From assembly GCA_040218575.1 (NCBI GenBank), contig JAVJRE010000007.1:434001-498000 (forward strand): a stretch of 64,000 nucleotides of DNA. Direction: 5' to 3'. Origin of the DNA: Alphaproteobacteria bacterium. GTDB lineage: Bacteria > Pseudomonadota > Alphaproteobacteria > JAVJRE01. Of the stretch, positions 53,014 to 62,320 are shown piece after piece (position 1 is the first letter of the stretch; the number at the start of each line of letters is the position of its first letter). Made by a program: the position numbers and the translations under genes. The notes beneath the pieces were generated by a model, which was given only the letters and a program-made list of their open reading frames with translations, did no database searches and was not told where the DNA came from.

Positions 53014-55035
53014 CTAGCTGTGGTCGCGCGGCACCCTTACATGCCAGGTCCGGGCCCAGACCCGGTGCCCGCCCTCATAGGCGTCGAGCCGGGCGGTGAT
53101 CACATAGTCCGTTTGCGTCACCGTCATGTGGGTGTGAGTCTCGCTGCGGATACGCCAGTCGCCCCGCTGCAGCCCAAGGCTGTAGGTGATCTCGGCCTCG
53201 GCCGAAAGCGGGTCACCCTCGGTGACGGCATAGCGTTCGCGGCCCGCGCCCTCATAGAGAATATCCGGTTCGCTCAGGTAGATGCGGCCACGGTCCTTGA
53301 TTGCCTCGACGACGATCTGACCGGTCTCCACATCGTGGTGCACCATGCGTGACCGGCTGTAGGGTCTGTCCTGACGGTGGCTCATCGGTGCGGCGTAGAC
53401 CGCCGGCGCGAATTCCGCCAGGTCTTCGTCTTCCGGCCGCGGCGGTCGCACCGGCAGCGCCAGGGACGACGTGCCGGCATGCACCGTCAGCCTGACCGGC
53501 TCCGGCGACGGCCAGACCAGCGGCCAGTGACTGGTGGATATGGCCACACGCAACCGGGTGCCCGCCGGAATCATCTGGCCGAGATCGTTCAGCCTGACCT
53601 GCACGCTTTCACGGCGGCCCGGTGTCATCGGCTCTGGCGCGGCGTGGCTTTTGCGATGGCTGAGGTTGAGCAGGCCATAGGTCAGACGGCGCGACACACC
53701 ATCGGGAAAGACCGCGTTCAGGCGCACGGAAACAAAGGCCTGCGGCCGATCCACCGACAGGTCCAGCGTCACCACCGGCTGGCCCAGCAGCGCCATGTCC
53801 GCCTCCAGCGGCGGCGTGTCAAAGGTCAGGGACTGGCCGTCCTCCGCCCGCTGGTCGGCCGGATGCTCGGCCGCGTGGCCATAGGGGCACCATTCGCCCT
53901 GCCCCATCCCCACCGTCTGCGGCGACACCGTCGTCAGTGCGGCATCGGTCGTCGCCTGCCGCGCCAGGATGCGGTCGCCCAGCACATAGGTCTGCGGCGC
54001 AATGCGTGCCGTCGGCCAGGTCTCCTCCGCCACCCAGCGGCCGGGCAGTTCGGCATATTGCGGCGCCGGCGGCGTCAGGTCGTGAAGCCAGGCGCGCAGC
54101 ATGGGCTCGTCCATCATGCCGCTGTCTTCGTCCTTCAGCCAATGGTCCCACCAGCGGGTGAAGTCCTGCAGACCGCCAATGGCCGGTCCCGGCCGGCCGT
54201 TCCACGGATAATTGTGGCCCCACGGCCCGATAAGGCCCTTGCGCGGCACCGACAGTCCCGCCAGCAGGCGGGGAATGGCGTTGGAGTAGCCGTCCGACCA
54301 GCCACCCACCGCATAGACCGCACAGCGGATTGCGGCGAAGTCCTCGCACACGCTGCCATGGGTCCAGTGGGCGTCGCGCCGCTGATGGCTGGTCCATTCC
54401 AGGATCCACGGCGCATTCTTTTCCAGCCGTTCGATCCACATGTCGCGCCAGCGCTCGCCCACCACCGCCGGGTCCGGCGGCCGGGAGTTAAAGCCGAACA
54501 TGGTGGATGCCCAGTTGAGTTGTTCGGTGATGTGACAGCCGCCCATGTAGTGAATGTCATCGGCATAGCGGTCGTCGGTCGAACAGCAGGTAATGATCGC
54601 CTTGAGCGCCGGTGGGTTAAGCGCTGCCACCTGCAAGGCGTTGAAGCCGCCCCACGAAATACCCATCATGCCGACGCTGCCGCTGCACCACGGCTGCTTC
54701 GCCAGCCAGGCGATCACATCGGCACCGTCCTGCAACTCGCGGGCCAGATACTCGTCATACATAATGCCGTCGGAATCGCCGCTGCCCCGGCAATCCACCC
54801 GCACCGACGCATAGCCCTGACCGGCGAACCACGGATGATGGCGCGAATCCCCCAGCGCCGTGAAATCGTGCCGGCGGTAGGGGACATACTCCAGGATTGC
54901 CGGCACCGGCCGGCTGTCGGAGTCTTTTGGCCGCCATATGGTTGCCGCCAGCCGGGCCCCGTCAGGCATCTCAATCCACACCGGATCGTGCTTCTCAATG
55001 GCGTTGGGAAAGGCGTCCCAGGCGATCTCGTTCAT
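53014..55035 (-). CDS. CocE/NonD-family serine hydrolase D
   Basis: 673 residues from ATG 55035, preceded by AGGTGAG. Triad: S127 in GISWGG, the Asp of GGWSDGY and the His of GPWGH. DGARLAATIWRP replaces the usual LAARLWLP. It follows binding protein 2 after a strong terminator, the same arrangement as binding protein 1 with hydrolase A. Complete C-terminal beta domain. Substrate unknown. Confidence 0.9.
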   Translation of the reverse strand: MNEIAWDAFPNAIEKHDPVWIEMPDGARLAATIWRPKDSDSRPVPAILEYVPYRRHDFTALGDSRHHPWFAGQGYASVRVDCRGSGDSDGIMYDEYLARELQDGADVIAWLAKQPWCSGSVGMMGISWGGFNALQVAALNPPALKAIITCCSTDDRYADDIHYMGGCHITEQLNWASTMFGFNSRPPDPAVVGERWRDMWIERLEKNAPWILEWTSHQRRDAHWTHGSVCEDFAAIRCAVYAVGGWSDGYSNAIPRLLAGLSVPRKGLIGPWGHNYPWNGRPGPAIGGLQDFTRWWDHWLKDEDSGMMDEPMLRAWLHDLTPPAPQYAELPGRWVAEETWPTARIAPQTYVLGDRILARQATTDAALTTVSPQTVGMGQGEWCPYGHAAEHPADQRAEDGQSLTFDTPPLEADMALLGQPVVTLDLSVDRPQAFVSVRLNAVFPDGVSRRLTYGLLNLSHRKSHAAPEPMTPGRRESVQVRLNDLGQMIPAGTRLRVAISTSHWPLVWPSPEPVRLTVHAGTSSLALPVRPPRPEDEDLAEFAPAVYAAPMSHRQDRPYSRSRMVHHDVETGQIVVEAIKDRGRIYLSEPDILYEGAGRERYAVTEGDPLSAEAEITYSLGLQRGDWRIRSETHTHMTVTQTDYVITARLDAYEGGHRVWARTWHVRVPRDHS

Positions 55036-55071
55036 CGCTCACCTGTCAGATGTTGCTGCGGTGCAGAAACG

Positions 55072-55109
55072 AAAAGGGCGGCGACCACCGTTGCCGGTAG
55101 CCACCGCCC
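55072..55109 (-). terminator. Rho-independent terminator after binding protein 2
   Basis: On the minus strand, arms of 14 bases (GGGCGGTGGCTACC and GGTGGTCGCCGCCC) pair fully, three positions as G-U, around a six-base loop (GGCAAC), followed by TTTTCG. It begins 57 bases after the binding protein stop and ends 37 bases before the hydrolase D start. It would make the binding protein mRNA far more abundant than downstream genes, which is common for ABC systems. Confidence 0.8.
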
Positions 55110-55165
55110 AATTCACATAAAGCGCCTGTGCCGTTCAGTCAGATCACAACCGACCGCACGTGCAT

Positions 55166-56728
55166 TTAGCCTTCGTAGGTCATCTGGGTGAAGTCGTAGA
55201 CGCCACGCGGATTGACCACGTTGCCGACAAAGTCACGCCAGATGGCGATCGGCGGCTCGTGGGTGATCCATACATAGGCGCCGGTGTCCTCCATGATGTC
55301 GCCCATGCGCAGATAAATCTCGTTGCGCTTGGCGATATTGGATTCCTCGATGCCTTGCTGATAGAGCTCGTCGAACTCGGGAATCACCCAGCGCTCCCAG
55401 TTCCACACACCCACCTGGTCCTTAACGAACCACTGGAAGTGGTCAAACGGGTCCGGCGAACCGCCGTAGCGCATGATCCACAGTTGCAGATCCTTGTAGG
55501 CGTCGCCCTTGGCCTGCTGGCCCAGCTCCCAGAACGGGCCGCCATCGAGCGGAATCACTTCCACCTCGATGCCCACCTCGCCCAACTGCTGCTGGATGAT
55601 CTGGGCCGCGGTCACGTTTTTCTGCTGGTTCAGCACCTGCAGGGTCAGTTTGAGACCGCTGACACCGGCTTCGTCCAAAAGCGCGCGGGCCGCGTCCGGA
55701 TCATAGCTGTAGTTGGACTGGTTGCGCTTGCCGATCAGTCCCGGCGGCACGATGCCGTAAGACCGCGGCGCCAGGCCGGAATAGGCCGCCTGGAGGATCG
55801 GCTCCACGTCCACCGCTCGCTGGATCGCCTTGCGTACCCGGATGTCCTGAAGCAGCGGGTGCTCCGTGTTCATGCCCATCCAGGTGTAGCGCAGGCCGCC
55901 CACCGCCTTCATGACGGAATTGGCCGGCAGATTGTCCTTCCAGCGCTCGGCCGTCGTTGTCGTCACTTCGCTGATGTCAACCTCGCCGGCTTCGTAGGCC
56001 AGTTCGGCGGAGTTGTCGTCCTCCACCAGCACATAGTCCACATTGGCCCAGTCCGGCGGTGTGCCGATCCAGTTGGGGTTGCGGCTGTAGAACAGCCGCT
56101 CGTTAGGCGTCCACTTCACCTGGTATGGACCAAGCTGCGCCGGGATTTCCGTGGTGAACTGGCCACCGACAGCTTCCGTCGCCTCCTTGTTGGTAATGGC
56201 GCCTACCGAGGCCAGGGCCACAAGCCAGACCGGCGCGAAGGGGAAGGCCATCTTGATGATGCCGTTATACTTGTCGATCACCTCAACATGGCTGATCGAC
56301 TCCCACTTGCCTGACCACTCGGAGTCCTTCAGACGCTCGATGGAGTATTTGACGTCTTCCGACGTCAGCTCGCCGAAGCCGTCCGACCACATATGGCCGG
56401 GCCGCAGGGTGAAGGCGATGGACAGATCGTCGGTCTGCTCCAGCTTGGTGACGAAATCCGTCGGCTCCCAGCCCCATTCGTCGCCCGCCCGCATCAAGGC
56501 CAGGCGGGGCAATACGGCCCACTGGGTAATCTGCTCGGCGCCGCCCACCATATAGCCGGGGTCCAGCACCTGAATGTCGCGCGCCAGGCGCACCGTCACT
56601 GTCTTGTCGGTCTGCGCTGCAAGCGCCGTTCCGGCCTTCAGCCCTGTCGCCGATACGACCGCCGCCGCCGCGCCGGCCGCTGCCGTTCCGGCAACGAAAC
56701 CGCGCCGCGAAACCTTGAAATCTGTCAT
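55166..56728 (-). CDS. ABC transporter substrate-binding protein, family 5 (binding protein 2)
   Basis: 520 residues from ATG 56728 with GGGAGG upstream. A Tat signal with VSRRGFVAG near residues 6-14, a hydrophobic Ala-rich core and likely cleavage after ALAA near 37. SBP_bac_5 fold with PLDGGPFWELGQ and RYGGSPDPFDHFQWF. A paralogue of binding protein 1 (both share the RDIQVLDPGYMVGGAE stretch). A terminator follows. Probably delivers a peptide-like solute to the DppBCDF-type permease. Confidence 0.93.
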   Translation of the reverse strand: MTDFKVSRRGFVAGTAAAGAAAAVVSATGLKAGTALAAQTDKTVTVRLARDIQVLDPGYMVGGAEQITQWAVLPRLALMRAGDEWGWEPTDFVTKLEQTDDLSIAFTLRPGHMWSDGFGELTSEDVKYSIERLKDSEWSGKWESISHVEVIDKYNGIIKMAFPFAPVWLVALASVGAITNKEATEAVGGQFTTEIPAQLGPYQVKWTPNERLFYSRNPNWIGTPPDWANVDYVLVEDDNSAELAYEAGEVDISEVTTTTAERWKDNLPANSVMKAVGGLRYTWMGMNTEHPLLQDIRVRKAIQRAVDVEPILQAAYSGLAPRSYGIVPPGLIGKRNQSNYSYDPDAARALLDEAGVSGLKLTLQVLNQQKNVTAAQIIQQQLGEVGIEVEVIPLDGGPFWELGQQAKGDAYKDLQLWIMRYGGSPDPFDHFQWFVKDQVGVWNWERWVIPEFDELYQQGIEESNIAKRNEIYLRMGDIMEDTGAYVWITHEPPIAIWRDFVGNVVNPRGVYDFTQMTYEG

Positions 56729-57042
56729 GGGGTCCCTCCCAGTTCCATGTCGCCGCCCCCGCGGCTCCGCAAAGTCTAGTCTAACCGCGGGCTGGCACAA
56801 GGGCGATCACCAGACGCCAGCCGATTCGCGGCCTCGCCCGCCCGGTGCCTGCCCCGCCGTGGCCCGATCCGGCTCTCCGTCTGCGTGAAGCCGGCTTGTG
56901 CCGGGCCGCAAATCACGCACACTGCTTTGTGAGCGCCACAGGGGTGAGCGCCACAGGGGTGAGCGCCACAGGGGTGAGCGCCACGGGGGGTGAGCGCCAC
57001 GGGGGGGTGAGCGCCACGGGGGTGAGCGCCACGGGGGGCATC
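56729..57042. other. Divergent region of binding protein 2 and hydrolase E
   Basis: 314 bases without an independently supported gene. The half next to hydrolase E is filled by seven 15-base repeats. The half next to binding protein 2 probably holds its promoter, which I could not place. Confidence 0.5.
56930..57038 (+). repeat. Seven imperfect tandem repeats of a 15-base unit
   Basis: Copies of TGAGCGCCAC followed by a G-run (AGGGG in the first four) start at 56930, 56945, 56960, 56975, 56991, 57008 and 57023. Spacing is 15,15,15,16,17,15. The last three lose the A and have longer or irregular G-runs. In one frame they encode repeats of Val-Ser-Ala-Thr-Gly, continuing into hydrolase E after a frame change at the irregular copies. 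The last G-run (57033-57038) lies at the ribosome-binding position of ATG 57043. Polymerase slippage in the G-runs or repeats could alter translation. Confidence 0.85.
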
Positions 57043-59064
57043 ATGACGGCAACAATCCGCAGCGACTTTCCCTACGCCGTGCGGGTTATCGAGGACATGT
57101 GGGTGGCCATGCCCGACGGCGCCCGCCTGGCCGCCCGTGTGTGGATGCCGCAGGGCGCGGACACGACACCGCTGCCCGCCCTGCTGGACTATCTGCCCTA
57201 TCGCCGGCGTGACAATTCCCGCATCCGCGACGACGCCATGTTCGGCTATCTCGCCGGCCATGGTTATGTCTGCGTCCGGCTTGACATCCGCGGCACCGGC
57301 GATTCCGATGGCCTGTTCGATGATGAATATTCGCCGCAGGAGCTGCAGGACGGGGTGGACGCGGTGGCGTGGATCGCCGCCCAGCCGTGGTGCAGTGGCC
57401 GTGTCGGCATGCTGGGCATTTCCTGGGGCGGCTTCAATTCCCTGCAGATTGCGGCGCTCCGGCCGCCGGCCTTGAAAGCGATCATTACCTGCTGTTCGAC
57501 CGACGACCGCTACGCCGACGACATCCACTACATGGGCGGCAGCCTCCTGATCGACAATTTCTCCTGGGCCGCGACCATGTTCGCCAGGCTCACCGTGGCG
57601 CCGGATCCGGCCATCGTCGGCGACGGCTGGCGCCGTATGTGGCTGGAGCGGTTGGAGAACCACCGGCCGCCGCTCAATACCTGGCTGGCCCACCAGCGCC
57701 GTGACGACTTCTGGCGCCACGGCAGCGTCGGCGAAGACCATGGCGCCATTCAGTGCCCGGTCATGGCGCTGGGCGGCTGGGCGGATTCCTACACCAACGC
57801 CATTCCCCGCCTGATGGCCGGCCTGACGGTGCCACGCCAGGCGATCATCGGCGCCTGGTCGCACAAGTGGGGCTTCGACGGCGGGCCGGGGCCCACTGTG
57901 GGCATGCTTCAGGAAATGCTGCGCTGGTGGGACCACTGGTTGAAGGACGTGGACACCGGCATCACCGATGAACCCATGTTGCGCGCCTGGATGCAGGAAA
58001 GCGTGCCGCCCGCCGCCGGCTACGCCCTCCGCCCCGGCCGCTGGATCGCCGAGCCGGTGTGGCCGCCGGCGGACGGCATCACCGTGCGCGAGCTGGCGCT
58101 CAATCATGACGGCATGGCCGAAAGCCGCGGCCAGACCGTGCCGCTGGACGTAGCCTCACCACAGGATACCGGCCAGGCCTGCGGCGAATGGTGCGCCCAC
58201 GACACGGGCACCGATCTGCCGACCGACCAGCGGCTGGACGATGCCTTCTCGCTCACCTTCGATTCCGAGCCGCTGGAAGAGACCATAGAAATGCTCGGCG
58301 CGCCGGTGGTGACCCTGGAGCTGGCCAGCGACCGGCCGGTCGCCCTCGTCGCCGTGCGGCTCAACGATGTGCGACCAGACGGCACCGTCGCCCGTATCAG
58401 TTTCGGCATTCTCAACCTGACCCACCGCCACGGCCATGACCGGGTCGTGCCCATGGTGCCGGGGGAGCGCACAAGCGTTCGGGTGCAGCTCAACGACATC
58501 GGCCAGCAGGTGCCGAAGGGCCACCGGCTGCGCGTCGCCATATCCACCGCCTACTGGCCTATGGTCTGGCCCTCGCCGGAGCCGGTGCGCCTGACCGTCT
58601 TTGCCGGCGCCAGCGCCGTGCACCTGCCGCTGCGCGCGCCCCGCCCGGAGGATGCGCGCATCTCCTTCCGGCCGCCTGAAACAGCCCCGCCGGCCCGCAC
58701 CACAGTGCTCGAACCATCCACCGAGACCCAGACTGTCACCCGTGACGTGGCCAGTGGCGAGCTCCGCAGCCTCATCACCTTCAACCAGGGCCTGGTGCGG
58801 CTGGAGGACACCGGCAATGCGCTGGGCGCCTGGCGCAGTGAGGACATGCGCATCTGCCCCGACGATCCCCTGTCGGCCCGGGGTGAAATCAACTACGACT
58901 TTTCGCTTGGCAAGGGCGACTGGCAGACGCGCGTACATACACGCTCGCGCATTGCCTCGGACCACACCCATTTCATTCTGAGCAACGACATTGAAGCCTA
59001 TGAAGGCGACACGCGGATCTTCGCCCGCACCTTTGACACACGAATTCCCCGCGACGGCAACTGA
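57043..59064 (+). CDS. CocE/NonD-family serine hydrolase E
   Basis: 673 residues from ATG 57043, which aligns with the starts of F and D. Triad: S127 in GISWGG, the Asp of GGWADSY and the His of GAWSH (Ala replaces Pro). DGARLAARVWMP. The ribosome-binding site is a G-run that ends the tandem repeat array. The frame is open upstream to 56845, so an extended form with the repeats translated is possible but less likely. Followed by hydrolase F after 43 bases, probably in one operon. Confidence 0.88.
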   Translation: MTATIRSDFPYAVRVIEDMWVAMPDGARLAARVWMPQGADTTPLPALLDYLPYRRRDNSRIRDDAMFGYLAGHGYVCVRLDIRGTGDSDGLFDDEYSPQELQDGVDAVAWIAAQPWCSGRVGMLGISWGGFNSLQIAALRPPALKAIITCCSTDDRYADDIHYMGGSLLIDNFSWAATMFARLTVAPDPAIVGDGWRRMWLERLENHRPPLNTWLAHQRRDDFWRHGSVGEDHGAIQCPVMALGGWADSYTNAIPRLMAGLTVPRQAIIGAWSHKWGFDGGPGPTVGMLQEMLRWWDHWLKDVDTGITDEPMLRAWMQESVPPAAGYALRPGRWIAEPVWPPADGITVRELALNHDGMAESRGQTVPLDVASPQDTGQACGEWCAHDTGTDLPTDQRLDDAFSLTFDSEPLEETIEMLGAPVVTLELASDRPVALVAVRLNDVRPDGTVARISFGILNLTHRHGHDRVVPMVPGERTSVRVQLNDIGQQVPKGHRLRVAISTAYWPMVWPSPEPVRLTVFAGASAVHLPLRAPRPEDARISFRPPETAPPARTTVLEPSTETQTVTRDVASGELRSLITFNQGLVRLEDTGNALGAWRSEDMRICPDDPLSARGEINYDFSLGKGDWQTRVHTRSRIASDHTHFILSNDIEAYEGDTRIFARTFDTRIPRDGN

Positions 59065-59107
59065 GCGCACAGCCATGAGCAAACTACACAGCGAAAGGGA
59101 GGGCCGC

Positions 59108-61138
59108 ATGGCGCTCAAGATTCAGACGGACTTTCCGCACAAGGTTGTGGAGATCGAGAACTTCTGGCTGACGCTGGCCGACGGCACGAAACTGGCGGCC
59201 CGCGCCTGGATGCCGGACGATGCAGAGCGCAATCCCGTGCCGGTGGTTCTGCAATACATGCCCTACCGCAAGCGCGACTTCACCGCCGTCCGCGATGAGA
59301 CCATGCACAAGTATTTCGCCGGCCATGGCTATGCCGCGGTCAGGGTGGACCAGCGCGGTTCGGGCGATTCCGAAGGCCTGATGTTCGACGAATATGACAT
59401 TCCGGAAATCAAGGACGGCGCAGAAGTTATCGAACTTCTGGCCCGCATGCCCTGGTGCTCCGGAAACGTCGGGATGCTGGGCAATTCGTGGAGCGGATTC
59501 AACGCGCTACAGGTGGCGACCGAGGCTCCGCCGTCGCTCAAGGCGATCATCACAAGCTGTTCCACCGATGATCGCTATTCCGACGACATGCACTATATGG
59601 GCGGCTGCCTGCTGACCGACATCATGGACTGGGGCACCGTCTTCTTCGGCAATTTTCCGCGCCCGCCCGACGGCAAGATCGTCGGCCAGCGCTGGCGCCA
59701 GATGTGGCAGGAGCGCCTCGATAACATGCCGTTTTCCATCGAAACCTGGCTGCGTCATCAGCGGCGCGACGACTATTGGAAGCCGGGATCGGCGTGCGAG
59801 GACTACAGCCGCATCAAATGCGCGGTCTATGCCTGCGCCGGCTGGCTCGACGGCTACTCCAACACCGTCGCCCGCCTGTTGCAGAATCTCGACGTGCCGC
59901 GTCTGGGGCTGGTGGGCCCGTGGAAGCACGCCTTCCCTCATGTGGGCTTCCCCGATCCGGCCTACAACTGGCTGGCCGAGGCGGTGGGCTGGTGGGATCA
60001 CTGGCTCAAAAGCGTGGACAACGGAATCATGAACCTGCCCATGTACCGCGCCTACATGCAGGAAGACCTGCCCCTGACCGCGCGCTATGACTATGTGCCC
60101 GGTCGCTGGGTGACAGAACCGTCCTGGCCCTCGCCCCATATCAAGGCGACTCCACTGCACCTGGCGCCCGGTCGTCTCGACGGGGCGCAGGGTGAAAAGG
60201 CCATTGTCACGGTCCGCACGCCCCAGACCAACGGGCTCGCCGGCGGCGAATGGTGCCCCGGCGGTACCGGCGGTACCGGCGCGGAGTTCGCCACCGACCA
60301 GCGTGAGGATGACGGCAAGTCGGTGGTCTTCGACTCGCCGGTTCTCGACCAGCGCACAGAGATCCTGGGGGCACCGGTGATCGAGCTGACGCTCGCCAGC
60401 GACAAGCCCCAGGCCAACCTCATCGCCCGCCTGTGCGACGTGGCGCCGGACGGCGCCTCGGCGCGGGTCAGCTATGGCGTGCTGAACCTGACCCATCGCG
60501 AAAGCCATGAGCATCCGCGGCCGCTGGAACCGGGCCGCAAGGTGCGCGTACGGCTGCAACTCAACGACTGCGCCCACGCTTTCCGCCAGGGCCATCGCAT
60601 GCGCCTGGCCCTGTCCACCACCTACTGGCCGCTGGTCTGGCCATCGCCGGAAGCGGCGACCCTGACGGTGGACACGGCCGACGCGGTGCTGACCTTGCCG
60701 CAGCGCGCGCCGCGTCCCGACGCCGACTGGCAGCAGCCCAATTCCGAGCCCGAGGGCGCCTCACCGCCGCCGGTCACCTGGCTGCGGCCGGAAAGCTATG
60801 CGCGCATCATCCACACCGACGCGGCGACCCAGACCACCGACGTGATCAACCGGGTGGATGCCGGCCATTACCGCATCGACACTCATGGCATGACCGTCGG
60901 CGGCACCAAGGACGAGACCGCGCGCATCCGCGAAGGCGATCCCACCAGCGCCGAGATGATCGAGTATCGTACCCAGGACATGGGTCGTACGGACTCGCCC
61001 ATCCATTTCGATTTGAAGACGCGGCTGACCTGCGACACGGCGCACTTCTTCCTCGAAGGCACCTGCGACACCTATGAAAAGGACAAACGCATCCACTCCA
61101 AGGTGTGGAACCTGACCATTCCCCGCGACCATGTGTGA
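59108..61138 (+). CDS. CocE/NonD-family serine hydrolase F
   Basis: 676 residues from ATG 59108, preceded by GGGAGGG; an ATG at 59075 is possible. Triad: S127 in GNSWSG, the Asp of AGWLDGY and the His of GPWKH. GNSWSG is the most divergent nucleophile elbow among the six, but the Ser is kept. DGTKLAARAWMP near 25-36. Its last eight bases overlap the start of the SelA-like gene, so they are translationally coupled, which ties this hydrolase to the PLP enzyme. Confidence 0.9.
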   Translation: MALKIQTDFPHKVVEIENFWLTLADGTKLAARAWMPDDAERNPVPVVLQYMPYRKRDFTAVRDETMHKYFAGHGYAAVRVDQRGSGDSEGLMFDEYDIPEIKDGAEVIELLARMPWCSGNVGMLGNSWSGFNALQVATEAPPSLKAIITSCSTDDRYSDDMHYMGGCLLTDIMDWGTVFFGNFPRPPDGKIVGQRWRQMWQERLDNMPFSIETWLRHQRRDDYWKPGSACEDYSRIKCAVYACAGWLDGYSNTVARLLQNLDVPRLGLVGPWKHAFPHVGFPDPAYNWLAEAVGWWDHWLKSVDNGIMNLPMYRAYMQEDLPLTARYDYVPGRWVTEPSWPSPHIKATPLHLAPGRLDGAQGEKAIVTVRTPQTNGLAGGEWCPGGTGGTGAEFATDQREDDGKSVVFDSPVLDQRTEILGAPVIELTLASDKPQANLIARLCDVAPDGASARVSYGVLNLTHRESHEHPRPLEPGRKVRVRLQLNDCAHAFRQGHRMRLALSTTYWPLVWPSPEAATLTVDTADAVLTLPQRAPRPDADWQQPNSEPEGASPPPVTWLRPESYARIIHTDAATQTTDVINRVDAGHYRIDTHGMTVGGTKDETARIREGDPTSAEMIEYRTQDMGRTDSPIHFDLKTRLTCDTAHFFLEGTCDTYEKDKRIHSKVWNLTIPRDHV

Positions 61139-62315
61139 CGATCTCTACAGGCGCTGGGGACTGCGCCGGCTGCTCAACGCCAGCGGCACCCTGACCATCA
61201 ACACCGCCTCGCCGGTGCCGCCGGCGCTGCGTCAGGTGGCCGACTGGGCGCTTGCCCGCAGCTTCGTCCTGGCCGAGCTGCACGAACGGGCGGGCCCGGT
61301 CATCGCCCGTGCCACCGGTGCGGAAAGTGGCTGCATCACCGCCTGCTCCGCCGCCGGCATCACCCTGGCCGTGGCCGCCTGCATGGCCGGCGCAGACGAA
61401 GCCAGAGTGCGGCAGTTGCCGGATACAGGCGGCATGAAGAACGAGATCGTCCTGATGACCGGCCACTTCGTCAGCTATGGCCAGGAGGTGACCCAGGCGG
61501 TGCGGCTGGCCGGGGGTACGGTGGTCGCCGCCGGTACGCCGGCCCGGAGCCTGCGCCCGGTCTCCGGTGCATCGTGCAACGCCAGCCACCTGGAATCAGT
61601 CATCACCGAGCAGACTGCCGCGGGCCTGTTCGTCGCCTCGTGGCACAGCCAGCAGGACGGGCTGCTGGACCTGCCCACCTTTGCCGCTATCTGCCATGGC
61701 CGTGGTGTGCCGGTCGTCGTCGATGCGGCGGCCGAGGCAGACCTCCACCGCTTTCACCGCGATGGCGCCGATCTGGTCATCCAGAGCGGCCATAAGTTCC
61801 TCGCCGCCCCCACCTCCGGCGTGGTGTCCGGGCGGGCGGACCTGATCCGCGCCGTGCTCGCCCACCAGGCCGCCGGCATCGGTCGTGCCATGAAGGTAGG
61901 CAAGGAGGGGATTCTCGGGGCACTTGCCGCACTGGAACGCTGGCAGACCCAGGATACGGCCGCCGTGCGCCAGACCCTGCTGGACCGGTTGGCCATCGCC
62001 GAGCAGGCTTTCGCCGGCCGGCCCGGCGTTACGACGCGGGTCGGCGCCGACCCGACCGGCAATCCCTGGCCTGATCTGGAAGTCCACTTCGATCAGGCGG
62101 CCACCGGCGTCGACGCCCGCGCCCTGGCGGCCGCGCTCTATGCCGGCGATCCGGCGGTCGCCGTGCGCGCCATGCCAACCGCGGGTAACTATCTGTTCAT
62201 CGATCCTCGTGCGCTCAACGATGATGAAATGGCGGAGATGTGCGCCATCATCCTGCGTAGGGTTGAAACCATGGGCGCAAGCGATACGGCGGCGGGACGG
62301 GCCGTCGCCGGCTGA
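61131..62315 (+). CDS. SelA-like PLP-dependent enzyme (possible ammonia-lyase/racemase-type)
   Basis: 394 residues of the fold type I PLP family shared by SelA and D-glucosaminate-6-phosphate ammonia-lyase. K222 in QSGHKFLAAPTSG is the probable Schiff-base lysine, and D198 in VVVDAAAE the pyridine-binding Asp. There is no tRNA-binding N-terminal domain of true SelA (about 460 residues with extra helices), so it is not expected to make selenocysteinyl-tRNA. It probably eliminates ammonia from an amino acid or amino sugar. Overlaps hydrolase F by eight bases, so it may act on the released product. Confidence 0.78.
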   Translation: MCDDLYRRWGLRRLLNASGTLTINTASPVPPALRQVADWALARSFVLAELHERAGPVIARATGAESGCITACSAAGITLAVAACMAGADEARVRQLPDTGGMKNEIVLMTGHFVSYGQEVTQAVRLAGGTVVAAGTPARSLRPVSGASCNASHLESVITEQTAAGLFVASWHSQQDGLLDLPTFAAICHGRGVPVVVDAAAEADLHRFHRDGADLVIQSGHKFLAAPTSGVVSGRADLIRAVLAHQAAGIGRAMKVGKEGILGALAALERWQTQDTAAVRQTLLDRLAIAEQAFAGRPGVTTRVGADPTGNPWPDLEVHFDQAATGVDARALAAALYAGDPAVAVRAMPTAGNYLFIDPRALNDDEMAEMCAIILRRVETMGASDTAAGRAVAG

Positions 62316-62320
62316 TCGCG

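Noticed and set aside
52694-53017. Small plus-strand gene of about 107 codons
   Set aside because: No ribosome-binding site, no domain, and low-complexity Pro/Ala content in a gap between minus-strand genes.
56930-57038. CRISPR-like repeats
   Set aside because: The units are contiguous 15-base tandem copies without spacers and no cas genes are present.
61131-62315. Selenocysteine synthesis (true SelA)
   Set aside because: No SelB, SelC tRNA or in-frame TGA selenoprotein was seen, and the protein lacks the N-terminal tRNA-binding region.
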